In this document: positions 51,001 to 58,550 of the stretch, in pieces
Layout of the letters: each line of letters opens with the position of its first letter
Numbering within the stretch: the stretch's first letter is position 1
NCBI RefSeq assembly: GCF_040712085.1
Contig: NZ_JBFCVK010000002.1
Span: 124,001-188,000 of the forward strand
Reading direction: 5' to 3'
Source: Aquibaculum sediminis
GTDB lineage: Bacteria > Pseudomonadota > Alphaproteobacteria > Kiloniellales > DSM-21159
Length of the DNA: 64,000 bases
Notes under the pieces: model-generated
Databases searched by the model: none
What the model was told of the DNA's origin: nothing
Seen by the model: only the letters and a program-made list of their open reading frames with translations
Translations under genes and position numbers: made by a program

Positions 51001-52326
51001 ATGTCCGCCACCGCCGCCCGCCGCGTCGGGCTCGTCAGTCTCGGCTGCCCGAAAGCGCTCGTCGACAGCGAGCGCATCGTCACGCGCCTGCGGGCCGAAG
51101 GCTATGATATCTCCGCAGACTACGAGGGCGCCGACCTGGTGCTGGTGAACACCTGCGGCTTCCTCGATTCCGCCCGCGATGAGTCACTGGACGCCATCGG
51201 CGAGGCCATTTCCGAGAACGGCCGGGTGATCGTGACGGGCTGCCTGGGCGCGGAGCCGGAAATCATTCGCCAGCGTCACCCCGAGGTGCTGGCGATCACC
51301 GGGCCGCATCAGTACGAGGCGGTGATGGAGGCGGTGCATGAGGTGGCGCCGCCGGCGCATGACCCCTACGTCGATCTGGTCCCGCCGGAAGGCCTGCGGC
51401 TGACGCCGCGCCACTACGCCTATCTCAAGATCTCCGAAGGCTGCAATCACCGCTGCAGCTTCTGCATCATCCCCCAGCTGCGCGGCGACCTGGTCAGCCG
51501 GCCGATCAAGGAGGTGCTCTGGGAGGCCAAGCGTCTAGCCGATGCCGGGGTCAAGGAGCTGCTGGTGATCAGCCAGGACACCAGCGCCTATGGCCTGGAC
51601 CTGCGCCACGCCGAGTCCGAGTGGCAGGGGCAGCCGCTGCGCACCCACATGACCGATCTCTGCCGCGCGCTTGGCGAGCTCGGCATCTGGGTCCGGCTGC
51701 ACTACGTCTATCCTTATCCCCACGTGGAGGAGGTCATCCCCCTCATGGCCGAGGGCAAGATCCTTCCCTACCTGGACATCCCCTTTCAGCATGCCAGCCC
51801 CAAGGTTTTGAAGGCCATGCGCCGCCCGGCCAACAACGCCCGGGTGCTGGAGCGGCTGGCCCGCTGGCGTGAGATCTGCCCGGAACTCGTCATCCGCTCG
51901 ACCTTCATCGTCGGCTTTCCCGGCGAGACCGAGGAGGATTTCCAGCTTCTCGTCGACTGGCTCGACGAGGCCCAGCTCGATCGCGTCGGCTGCTTCAAGT
52001 ACGAGGCCGTCAGCGGCGCGACCGCAAACGAGCTCGAGGGCGCCGTGCCGGAAGCGGTGAAGCAGGAGCGCTGGGAGCGCTTCATGGCCAAGCAGCAGGC
52101 CATCAGCGCCGCCAAGCAGCAGGCCAGGGTGGGCCAGGAACTGGACGTTCTGGTGGACGCGCTGGACGAAGAGGGCGCGGTCGGCCGCAGCTACGCCGAT
52201 GCGCCGGAGATCGACGGCGCGATCTACCTGGACGATGCCGACTGGGTGGAGCCTGGCCAGATCGTGCGCGCCCGCGTGGTCGAAGCCGATGCCTACGACC
52301 TGCGCGCTGTGGTGCTCGACGATTAG
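51001..52326 (+). CDS. rimO: Ribosomal protein S12 methylthiotransferase RimO
   Basis: This 441-residue protein has the UPF0004 domain cysteines C16, C52 and C81 (SLGCPKALVDSERI, VNTCGFLDSARDES), then the radical-SAM motif C148-x3-C152-x2-C155 (SEGCNHRCSFCIIP). A C-terminal TRAM domain follows (RVGQELDVLVDAL...). It adds a methylthio group to Asp89 of S12. It starts at the ATG at 51001. Its stop codon is the left end of the long palindromic element that fills the next 130 bases. Confidence 0.95.
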   Translation: MSATAARRVGLVSLGCPKALVDSERIVTRLRAEGYDISADYEGADLVLVNTCGFLDSARDESLDAIGEAISENGRVIVTGCLGAEPEIIRQRHPEVLAITGPHQYEAVMEAVHEVAPPAHDPYVDLVPPEGLRLTPRHYAYLKISEGCNHRCSFCIIPQLRGDLVSRPIKEVLWEAKRLADAGVKELLVISQDTSAYGLDLRHAESEWQGQPLRTHMTDLCRALGELGIWVRLHYVYPYPHVEEVIPLMAEGKILPYLDIPFQHASPKVLKAMRRPANNARVLERLARWREICPELVIRSTFIVGFPGETEEDFQLLVDWLDEAQLDRVGCFKYEAVSGATANELEGAVPEAVKQERWERFMAKQQAISAAKQQARVGQELDVLVDALDEEGAVGRSYADAPEIDGAIYLDDADWVEPGQIVRARVVEADAYDLRAVVLDD

Positions 52327-52380
52327 TGCAGATCGCGTTCAATTGGAATGCGATTCCAATTGAACGCGTGAATCTGCACT
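52325..52380. repeat. Palindromic element, copy 1 (56 bases)
   Basis: Outer arms AGTGCAGAT/ATCTGCACT and inner arms CGCGTTCAATTGGAAT/ATTCCAATTGAACGCG pair over a GCG loop, with a TGA bulge on the right side. The total stem is 25 base pairs. It begins inside the rimO stop codon. Confidence 0.95.
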
Positions 52381-52392
52381 ACCTGTTTGGTG

Positions 52393-52456
52393 TTAGACCG
52401 GATTCACGCGTTCAATCTGAAACCCTTGCGATCCAATTGAACGCGATCCGGTCTAA
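52393..52456. repeat. Palindromic element, copy 2, opposite orientation (64 bases)
   Basis: Outer arms TTAGACCGGAT/ATCCGGTCTAA and inner arms CGCGTTCAAT/ATTGAACGCG form the stem, with a TCA bulge on the left. Cross-pairing with copy 1 is perfect: GATCGCGTTCAATTGGA at 52331-52347 with 52432-52448, and 16 bases between 52359-52374 and 52401-52416. The two are head-to-head copies of one asymmetric element. Confidence 0.95.
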
Positions 52457-52564
52457 AACCGCCTTGGCGGCGGCGCTTTCTCTGCTTGTCTCCCCGGGAA
52501 GGCGGTGAAAGACTGCCCGCAGCGGGCGAAGTCGCCCTTCAGGTTAGAGGTTTTGGGCTGAGCG

Positions 52565-53776
52565 ATGCTGCAGGGCAAACGCATCCTCCTGATCGTCGGC
52601 GGCGGCATCGCCGCCTACAAGTCCCTGGAATTGGTGCGCCGGCTGCGCGAGCGTGGTGCCTCGGTGCGCAGCATTCTGACCCGCGCCGGCGCCGAGTTCG
52701 TGACGCCGCTTTCGCTCTCGGCCCTGACCGAGGACAAGGTCTACGGCGAGCTCTTCTCCCTTACCGATGAGGCCGAGATGGGCCACATCCAGCTCAGCCG
52801 CGATGCCGACCTGCTGGTGGTGGCGCCGGCCACCGCCGACCTGCTGGCCAAGATGACCGCCGGTATGGCGGATGATCTGGCGACCACCGCCCTGCTGGCC
52901 ACCGACAAACCCGTATTGGCCGCCCCGGCCATGAACGTGCGCATGTGGGAGCATCCGGCAACCCAGGCCAATCTGGCGACGCTGCAGTCTCGTGGTGTTG
53001 TGTTCGTCGGGCCGGGTGAGGGTGCCATGGCCTGTGGCGAGTTCGGGCCGGGCCGCATGGCCGAGCCGGCCGAGATCCTGGCGGCGGTCGAGGCTGCTTT
53101 CGGCCAGCCGAAGCCCTTGCAGGGCTTCAGCGCCCTGGTCACCAGCGGCCCGACCCACGAGCCCATCGACCCCGTGCGCTACATCGCCAACCGCTCCTCC
53201 GGGCGGCAGGGCCATGCCATCGCCGAGGCCCTGGCGGCCGCCGGTGCCCAGACGCTGCTGGTCAGCGGTCCGGTCACGCTGCCCGATCCGCCGGGTGTCG
53301 AGGTGGTGCGGGTCGAAAGCGCCCAGGAGATGCTTGAGGCCAGCATGGCGGCGCTGCCGGTCGATATCGCTGTTTGTGCTGCGGCCGTGGCCGATTGGCG
53401 TGTTGCCGGGCTGTCGGAGCAGAAGCTCAAAAAGGAGGCCGGCCGCTTGCCCGAGTTCACCCTGGCGGAGAACCCCGACATTCTCGCGACCCTGGGCAAG
53501 GCCGGCGACGAGAGGCCGCGTTTGCTCATTGGTTTCGCGGCGGAGACGGAACAGGTCGCGGCCCACGCTGCCGCCAAGCGCCGGCGCAAGGGCTGCGACT
53601 GGATCCTCGCCAATGACGTCGGACCGGACAGCGGAACTTTCGGCGGCAGCGACAATCAGATCACCCTGATCGACGAGCAGGGGGCGGAAGCCTGGCCCCG
53701 GCTGGACAAGCAGGCCGTGGCCCGGCGCCTGGTCGAGCGCATCGCAGAACAGCTTGCCGGAACTGCGCGGTCATGA
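52565..53776 (+). CDS. coaBC: Bifunctional phosphopantothenoylcysteine decarboxylase / phosphopantothenate-cysteine ligase
   Basis: This 403-residue protein has the flavin-dependent CoaC half (about 1-190: GKRILLIVGGGIAAYKSLELVRRLRE, APAMNVRMWEHPATQ) and the CoaB half (SALVTSGPTHEPIDPVRYIANRSSGRQGHAIAEAL, then GFAAETE and DWILANDV). It catalyses two consecutive steps of coenzyme A synthesis. It overlaps the dut start as ATGA, so the two genes are a coupled pair, as in most Alphaproteobacteria. The ATG is at 52565. Confidence 0.95.
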   Translation: MLQGKRILLIVGGGIAAYKSLELVRRLRERGASVRSILTRAGAEFVTPLSLSALTEDKVYGELFSLTDEAEMGHIQLSRDADLLVVAPATADLLAKMTAGMADDLATTALLATDKPVLAAPAMNVRMWEHPATQANLATLQSRGVVFVGPGEGAMACGEFGPGRMAEPAEILAAVEAAFGQPKPLQGFSALVTSGPTHEPIDPVRYIANRSSGRQGHAIAEALAAAGAQTLLVSGPVTLPDPPGVEVVRVESAQEMLEASMAALPVDIAVCAAAVADWRVAGLSEQKLKKEAGRLPEFTLAENPDILATLGKAGDERPRLLIGFAAETEQVAAHAAAKRRRKGCDWILANDVGPDSGTFGGSDNQITLIDEQGAEAWPRLDKQAVARRLVERIAEQLAGTARS

Positions 53777-54264
53777 GCCAGCAGCGCACCGCCGCAACAG
53801 CCGTAGCCATCCGCCGTCTGCCCCATGCCGCAGACCTCCCTTTGCCCGAGGCGGCCACCGCGGACTCCGCCGGCCTGGATCTGCTGGCCGCAGTAGAGGC
53901 GCCGCTGACGATTGAGGCCGGGGCCTGGCAGGCGGTGCCGACCGGTCTGGCGATTGCCCTGCCGCCGGGAACGGAAGGGCAGGTCCGCCCGCGCTCGGGC
54001 CTGGCGCTCAAGCATGGCATCACCCTGCTCAACGCCCCGGGGACCATCGACGCGGACTATCGCGGCGAGATCAAGGCCGTGCTGATCAACCACGGCCAGG
54101 AAGCCTTCCGGATCGAGCGCGGCATGCGCATCGCCCAGCTTGTGGTGGCGCGCTATCTGCCGGTGCAGTGGCAGGAGGTGGCGGACCTGGAGGACACCCT
54201 GCGCGGCAGCGGCGGTTTCGGCTCCACCGGCGTCGACAATCCCGCCGCGACCGGCGGGGATTGA
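53773..54264 (+). CDS. dut: dUTP diphosphatase
   Basis: This 163-residue trimeric-type dUTPase has all motifs: DSAGLDLLAA (motif 1), GTEGQVRPRSGLALKHG (motif 2), GTIDADYRGEIKAVLIN (motif 3), RIAQLVVA (motif 4) and the C-terminal RGSGGFGSTG (motif 5). It hydrolyses dUTP to dUMP and keeps uracil out of DNA. It is coupled to coaBC (ATGA overlap) and followed 7 bases later by an Rrf2-type regulator. Confidence 0.96.
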   Translation: MSQQRTAATAVAIRRLPHAADLPLPEAATADSAGLDLLAAVEAPLTIEAGAWQAVPTGLAIALPPGTEGQVRPRSGLALKHGITLLNAPGTIDADYRGEIKAVLINHGQEAFRIERGMRIAQLVVARYLPVQWQEVADLEDTLRGSGGFGSTGVDNPAATGGD

Positions 54265-54271
54265 GCCGGCA

Positions 54272-54721
54272 ATGCTGCGCCTTTCCAAGAAGCTGCTCTT
54301 CGCCATAGAGGCGGTGGTCGACATTGCCTTCCACGCCGATACCGGCCTGGTCCGTTCCAGTGAGATCTCACGGCGCCAGGGCATTCCCCGGCGCTACCTC
54401 GAGCAGGTCCTGCAGCATCTGGTGCATCATAAGGTGCTGCAGGGGCAGCGCGGGCCGCGCGGCGGCTATCGTTTGGCCCGGGCGAGCGACAGCATCACGG
54501 TGGGAGAGATCATCCGCGTCGTGCGCCAGCTCGAGGGCACGCCCGACCCGCTGCTGGAGCCGGAAGGCTCCGAGATCGGCCAGCGCGTCGTGCGCCCCCT
54601 CTGGCTTGAGATGCAGGAGGAGATATTGGGGCGCTTCGACACTCTCACCGTCGAGCGACTCTGCTTCCAGGCCCGGCAGTCGGGCATCGAGCGGGACCCG
54701 GCCGTGAGCGGGGAAACCTAG
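54272..54721 (+). CDS. Rrf2-family transcriptional regulator
   Basis: This 149-residue protein starts at the ATG at 54272. The winged-helix domain (LSKKLLFAIEAVVDIAFHADTGLVRSSEISRRQGIPRRYLEQVLQHLVHHKVLQGQRGPRGGYRLAR) is typical of Rrf2. The C-terminal part has a single Cys (in LCFQARQ), so it cannot hold an IscR-type [2Fe-2S] cluster by itself. It would sense something else, as CymR-type members do. It is co-transcribed with coaBC-dut. The target is unknown. Confidence 0.88.
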   Translation: MLRLSKKLLFAIEAVVDIAFHADTGLVRSSEISRRQGIPRRYLEQVLQHLVHHKVLQGQRGPRGGYRLARASDSITVGEIIRVVRQLEGTPDPLLEPEGSEIGQRVVRPLWLEMQEEILGRFDTLTVERLCFQARQSGIERDPAVSGET

Positions 54722-54742
54722 ACTCCACACCAATCACCTTTG

Positions 54743-54997
54743 TTACGCGTCCTTGGCTGCCAGGGTGGCTTGCTGCGGGGCCGGCGCGGCGCGGCGGTCG
54801 CGCTGGGTGACCATGCGCTGGTGCAGGTGGGTGACGGCGCGGCTGCCGGTCTTCACGCAGAGGAAGGGGAAGGCCGCGTGCACCAGGCAGGCCAGGGACG
54901 CCATGAACAGCGGCCCGGCGAAGGAGAGCGCCTGGCCCATGTGCGCAAAGTAGGTCTCGCCGACCGAGGCCGGGTGTTCGGTGAACAGTCTCTTCAT
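54743..54997 (-). CDS. DUF6356 family small membrane protein
   Basis: This 84-residue protein opens MKRLFTEHPASVGETYFAHMGQAL, the pattern of DUF6356. One or two hydrophobic helices lie at about 24-48 (FAGPLFMASLACLVHAAFPFLCVKTG), followed by an Ala/Arg-rich tail. Function is unknown; it is a conserved alphaproteobacterial accessory protein. It converges on the Rrf2 gene (21-base gap). Confidence 0.8.
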   Translation of the reverse strand: MKRLFTEHPASVGETYFAHMGQALSFAGPLFMASLACLVHAAFPFLCVKTGSRAVTHLHQRMVTQRDRRAAPAPQQATLAAKDA

Positions 54998-55140
54998 GCT
55001 CGGCGCTGCCTCCCGCGATGGCGTTTGTGGATCAACTCCACCAATGGAGGGGAAGGCTATCCCTGTACGGAGAGAAAGACTTTGCGTTCTTTCGTGGTTG
55101 ATGCTCCATATCAGGAATAATTTTCCAGAGTAGAGCGATA

Positions 55141-55623
55141 ATGAAGAAAGAATTCTACGACATCCATGATCTGAAGATTCTGGCCCTTCTGCAGGAGGAC
55201 GCAGAGCGCTCCCTTTCCGAGCTGGCCGAGCGCGTCGGGCTGTCGACCACGCCCTGCTGGCGGCGGGTGCAGGCGCTGCAGGCGGCCGGGGTGATTCGCA
55301 AGCGGGTGGCCCTGCTGGATGCGAGCAAGCTGAATGCCGGCGTGACGGTCTTCGTCATGGTGCGCACCGACCGGCACGACCCAGACTGGCTGGAGCGTTT
55401 TGCCAAGGGGGCGGCGGCCATTCCCGAGGTCGTGGAGTTCTACCGCATGAGCGGCGTCACCGACTACCTGCTCAAGCTGCAGGTCCCCTCCATCGCCGCC
55501 TATGATGCCGTCTACAAGCGCCTGATCGCCGTGGCCGATCTCTCCGAGGTCTCATCGGCCTTTGCCATGGAGCAGATCAAGTACACCACCGCCGTGCCGC
55601 TGGATTACGCCCCGACCCGTTGA
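55141..55623 (+). CDS. Lrp/AsnC-family transcriptional regulator
   Basis: This 160-residue protein has the AsnC winged helix (IHDLKILALLQEDAERSLSELAERVGLSTTPCWRRVQALQAAGVI) and the RAM ligand domain (VTVFVMVRTD...VVEFYRMSGVTDYLLKLQVPSIAAYDAVYKRLI). It starts at the ATG at 55141. It senses an amino acid and may control the neighbouring symporter, whose 3' end overlaps its own by 19 bases on the opposite strand. The ligand is not known. Confidence 0.9.
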   Translation: MKKEFYDIHDLKILALLQEDAERSLSELAERVGLSTTPCWRRVQALQAAGVIRKRVALLDASKLNAGVTVFVMVRTDRHDPDWLERFAKGAAAIPEVVEFYRMSGVTDYLLKLQVPSIAAYDAVYKRLIAVADLSEVSSAFAMEQIKYTTAVPLDYAPTR

Positions 55624-56957
55624 GCTTGGGCGGTTTCCCGGCTGACCATCGTGCCTCGAAAGAGGAGACACGCCGTGAGGTCGCCGGTCACGTTCACCGT
55701 GGTGCGCGACATGTCCAGGATGCGGTCGACGCCCAGGATGATCACCAGGCCCTCGGCGGGGATGCCGAAGGCGGCGGCGACGCTGACGAGGATGGCAATG
55801 CTGACGCCGGGCGTGCCGGGCGCCCCGATGGAGGAAGCCACCAGGGTCACGACGATCACGATCATCTGCCCCGTCGAAAGATCAATCCCGGACAGCTGCG
55901 CCAGGAAGAGGATCGCCACCGACTGATAAAGCGCCGTGCCGGCCATGTTCATGGTGGCGCCCAGGGGGACGACCAAATTGCTGATGTTCGCCGGTACGTG
56001 CAGGCGGTTGACCGCGGTCTCGATGGTCACCGGCATCACGGCTGAAGAACTCGAAGTCGAGAAGGCCAGGAGCAGGTTGCCGCCTGCCGCCTTCAGAAAG
56101 CCCAGCGGGCCCTGTCCGCCGAACAGTGCCGCCAGGGTGAGATAGAGAGCCATCAGCAGCGCCAGCCCAAGCAGGACCGTGCCCACGTAGTGCGACATGG
56201 CCGCCAGGCTGGACAGGCCGATGCGCATGACGAGCTGGGCCATCAAGCCGAAGACGGCGAAGGGCGCCAGGAACATGGCCCACTTCACGATCACCATGGC
56301 GATGGAGAGCAGGGCATCGAGGACCCTGAGAAAGGGCTCCGCGCGCTCACGGCTGACCTGCGTCGCGGCGATTCCCACCAGCAGCGCCAGCACGACCACC
56401 GCCAGCATGTCGCCCTGCGCGATGGCGGCGGTGGGGTTGGTGGGCAGGATGTCGGCAATGATGTCCGGTGCCTGGGCAGCGCTGAAGGCTGCGGCTTCTG
56501 CTGGCACGGCCGCAGCGCTGCTGGGCATCAAGGCGGCCATGCCCGCACCCGGCTGCAGCCAGAGGGCGAGGCTGACACCGATGCCGGCGGCCACGAAGGT
56601 GGTGGCGATGATGAAGACGGCCAGGCGCAGGCCGACAGCCTTCAGTTCGGCTCCGGAGGCGGCTCCGGTCAGCCCCTGTACAATCGAGGTGAAGATCAGT
56701 GGCACCAGGACCATCGCGATCAGGCCGAGGAAGAGCTGTCCGGGCAGAGCGAGCCAGCTGCCGACGGCTTCCGCGGTTGCCGGATCCAGCAGGCCGAAAT
56801 CGGGGCCGAGCAGGGTTCCCACCACGAGCCCCGCCACCAGCCCGATGAGAACCTGGGCCCACAGGCGCGTGCGGATCCAGGGACGCAGGCGAAAGCGTTG
56901 CTGGTGCAGTTGTCCTGCGGACAAGGGATAGCTGTCGCTCACGTTTGTGCCGTCCAT
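55605..56957 (-). CDS. Dicarboxylate/amino-acid:cation symporter (SLC1/DAACS family)
   Basis: This 450-residue protein has the DAACS pattern: GLVVGTLLGPDF, FLGLIAMVLVPLIFTSIVQG, the HP1 serine-rich loop LLAFSTSSSSAVMPVT, the sodium/substrate motif NMAGTALYQSVA (cf. NMDGT) and the HP2 region SSIGAPGTPGVSIA. These indicate sodium- or proton-coupled uptake of dicarboxylates or acidic/neutral amino acids. The NMAG variant in place of NMDG suggests altered cation use. Upstream lies a 15-base tandem repeat at 56958-57002. Confidence 0.88.
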   Translation of the reverse strand: MDGTNVSDSYPLSAGQLHQQRFRLRPWIRTRLWAQVLIGLVAGLVVGTLLGPDFGLLDPATAEAVGSWLALPGQLFLGLIAMVLVPLIFTSIVQGLTGAASGAELKAVGLRLAVFIIATTFVAAGIGVSLALWLQPGAGMAALMPSSAAAVPAEAAAFSAAQAPDIIADILPTNPTAAIAQGDMLAVVVLALLVGIAATQVSRERAEPFLRVLDALLSIAMVIVKWAMFLAPFAVFGLMAQLVMRIGLSSLAAMSHYVGTVLLGLALLMALYLTLAALFGGQGPLGFLKAAGGNLLLAFSTSSSSAVMPVTIETAVNRLHVPANISNLVVPLGATMNMAGTALYQSVAILFLAQLSGIDLSTGQMIVIVVTLVASSIGAPGTPGVSIAILVSVAAAFGIPAEGLVIILGVDRILDMSRTTVNVTGDLTACLLFRGTMVSRETAQAQRVGA

Positions 56958-57002
56958 TGTGGTTCAGTCAGGTGTGGTTCAGTCAGGTGTGGTTCGGTCA
57001 GG
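56958..57002. repeat. 15-base tandem repeat, three copies
   Basis: TGTGGTTCAGTCAGG occurs at 56958-56972 and 56973-56987, with a third copy at 56988-57002 differing at one base (A to G). It fills the whole space between the end of the CobB-like gene and the symporter start; the third copy contains the CobB-like stop. Confidence 0.95.
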
Positions 57003-58329
57003 GGGTGTTCCGGTCGACGAGCCGCAGCAGCGAGCCCGCGACACGATCGCGAGCGATGCCTGCCGGCCCGAGCGCATCGCCAAGGGGTGTGAAGGCCTGG
57101 AACAGCGGCTCGCCGAGGCCCTGCCAGCGCAGGACCGCATCCTCCCAGGCGCAGGCGCGCAGCCTGGTGCCGAGTTTGCCCCAGAGACCGGGGCTGGACA
57201 GAGTCAGGGCCTGACGGCCCGGCAGCGTGCGCCGGGTGGGCAGGGCAAAGCGCAGCGGCAGCAGACCCAGCAGCGGATGCTCCAGGCCCTTGCTGTCGAG
57301 CAGGCTTTCCCCGAGCAGCATAAAGCCGCTGCCCTCGCCGTAGATGTGCCGCCTGTCCGCCGCGGCGGCCTGCAGTCCCGTCCGGAAGGCCTTAGCCTGC
57401 ACCAGACTGTCGAACGTCTCTGGCGCCAGGCCGCTTGGAGCGGGACTGCCGGGCAGCCAGATGACGTCGGCAGCGGGAGCGGGTGCCTCGTCGGCCAGCG
57501 GTGAGAAGAAGGAGAGCTCGACGCCCTGGACCCGCCAGGCATCGAGCAGGTGGGGGTAGAGCGGGGCGAAGGCCTGGTCGCGGGCGATGGCGAGGTGGTG
57601 TCCGGGCGCCGCCAGCCCCGGGTCCTCCGCCGGCTCCGCGGGCAGGCGCACCGGCTGCGCAAGCGCGGCCAGGGCGGAGAGGTCCAGGCTGCGCGCGATC
57701 ACGGCGGCGGCGCCATCCAGGAAGGCCTCAGACTGTGTGGGCAGTGCAAGTTCCGGTGCTTCCGGAATGGCACCCAGCACCGGCGTGCCGGTCGACTGCA
57801 GCGCCTGACGCAGCAGCGTCTCATGCGCGGGCCCGGCCACGCGGTTCAGGATGACCGCGGCTATGGGCAGTGTGTTGCGATGGCGGGCAAAGCCCTCGAT
57901 CAGGGCGGCGACGGAATGGGTCAGGCCCTGGGCGTCGATCAGCAGAACCACCGGCAGGGCGAGTTCCTCAGCCAGATCCGCCGTCGCGCCCAGACCGGCG
58001 GCATCGCCGTCGAACAGTCCGTCACTGCCCTCGATGAGCAGCAGGTCGCTGTCGCCATAGGCGTCCGCCAGCAGGGCGGCGCGGGTTTCCGGGCGCATGG
58101 CCCAGGTGTCGAGATTGTAGGCGCCACGCCCGGTCGCGCGGCTCTGCAGCAGGGTCGGACCAGGATCGAGGCCGGCCTTGGCACCGGCAGCGCCTCGTCC
58201 CGTCTGGCAGAGGGCGCGCAGGATGGCGGCGCAGACTGTGGTGAGGCCGCAGCCTGACGAGGCGGCCGCGATCACGAGACCACCCAGATCCGTTGTGCCG
58301 GTGGGACGGGAAGGCTGATTGGACGGCAT
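56998..58329 (-). CDS. Degenerate cobyrinate a,c-diamide synthase-like (CobB/CbiA) protein
   Basis: This 443-residue protein aligns along the CobB/CbiA layout: a P-loop amidoligase domain followed by a class I glutaminase domain. Key residues are missing. The P-loop reads SSGCGLTT (24-31) with Leu29 where Lys is invariant. The GPDYIDP region is replaced by GLDPGP (54-59). The glutaminase motif is YGEGSG (330-335) with Gly333 for the catalytic Cys, and the final GSxxH is GSLLR with Arg436. The protein therefore probably does not amidate. The reading frame is intact and retains NLDTWAMRP. It lies between hsp20 (divergent) and the symporter; no other cobalamin genes are near. Confidence 0.75.
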   Translation of the reverse strand: MPSNQPSRPTGTTDLGGLVIAAASSGCGLTTVCAAILRALCQTGRGAAGAKAGLDPGPTLLQSRATGRGAYNLDTWAMRPETRAALLADAYGDSDLLLIEGSDGLFDGDAAGLGATADLAEELALPVVLLIDAQGLTHSVAALIEGFARHRNTLPIAAVILNRVAGPAHETLLRQALQSTGTPVLGAIPEAPELALPTQSEAFLDGAAAVIARSLDLSALAALAQPVRLPAEPAEDPGLAAPGHHLAIARDQAFAPLYPHLLDAWRVQGVELSFFSPLADEAPAPAADVIWLPGSPAPSGLAPETFDSLVQAKAFRTGLQAAAADRRHIYGEGSGFMLLGESLLDSKGLEHPLLGLLPLRFALPTRRTLPGRQALTLSSPGLWGKLGTRLRACAWEDAVLRWQGLGEPLFQAFTPLGDALGPAGIARDRVAGSLLRLVDRNTP

Positions 58330-58422
58330 GCGGCTTCATAGCACAGCGGGTTGTTGCCCGACGAGAGCGATTGGGCGGAAGGGATTGAACGGGGCGTGGC
58401 CTTGCGCTGAGATGCCCGGAAG

Positions 58423-58453
58423 CTTGACCGCGGAACGCGGTCTTACCATTTAT
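58423..58453 (+). promoter_or_regulatory. RpoH-type heat-shock promoter candidate
   Basis: CTTGAC (58423-58428) is followed 17 bases later by CCATTTAT (58446-58453), near the alphaproteobacterial sigma-32 pattern CTTG...C-YTAT. A perfect inverted repeat GACCGCG/CGCGGTC (58426-58442) fills the spacer. It lies about 100 bases before hsp20. Confidence 0.55.
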
Positions 58454-58526
58454 ACTTCAGGCGACGCCGATTCTCGGGTCGCTTGCCACCGGCGGGCCCT
58501 AAAGGGACGTGGGTGGATGGTAATGA

Positions 58527-58546
58527 CCTTGCTCGTTACGAGGAGG
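58527..58546 (+). promoter_or_regulatory. ROSE-type RNA thermometer stem masking the hsp20 ribosome-binding site
   Basis: CCTT-G-CTC (58527-58534) pairs with GAG-GAGG (58540-58546) over the loop GTTAC, with G58531 bulged, so that GGAGG of the ribosome-binding site is buried. A bulged G in a UUGCU segment facing the Shine-Dalgarno is the hallmark of ROSE elements of rhizobial and other small heat-shock genes. Confidence 0.8.
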
Positions 58547-58550
58547 CCTG

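Noticed and set aside
52565..54721. Considered whether the palindromes before coaBC mark a mobile element carrying coaBC-dut
   Set aside because: Base and codon use match the surroundings, and coaBC-dut is the normal alphaproteobacterial order; no transposase or target duplication seen.
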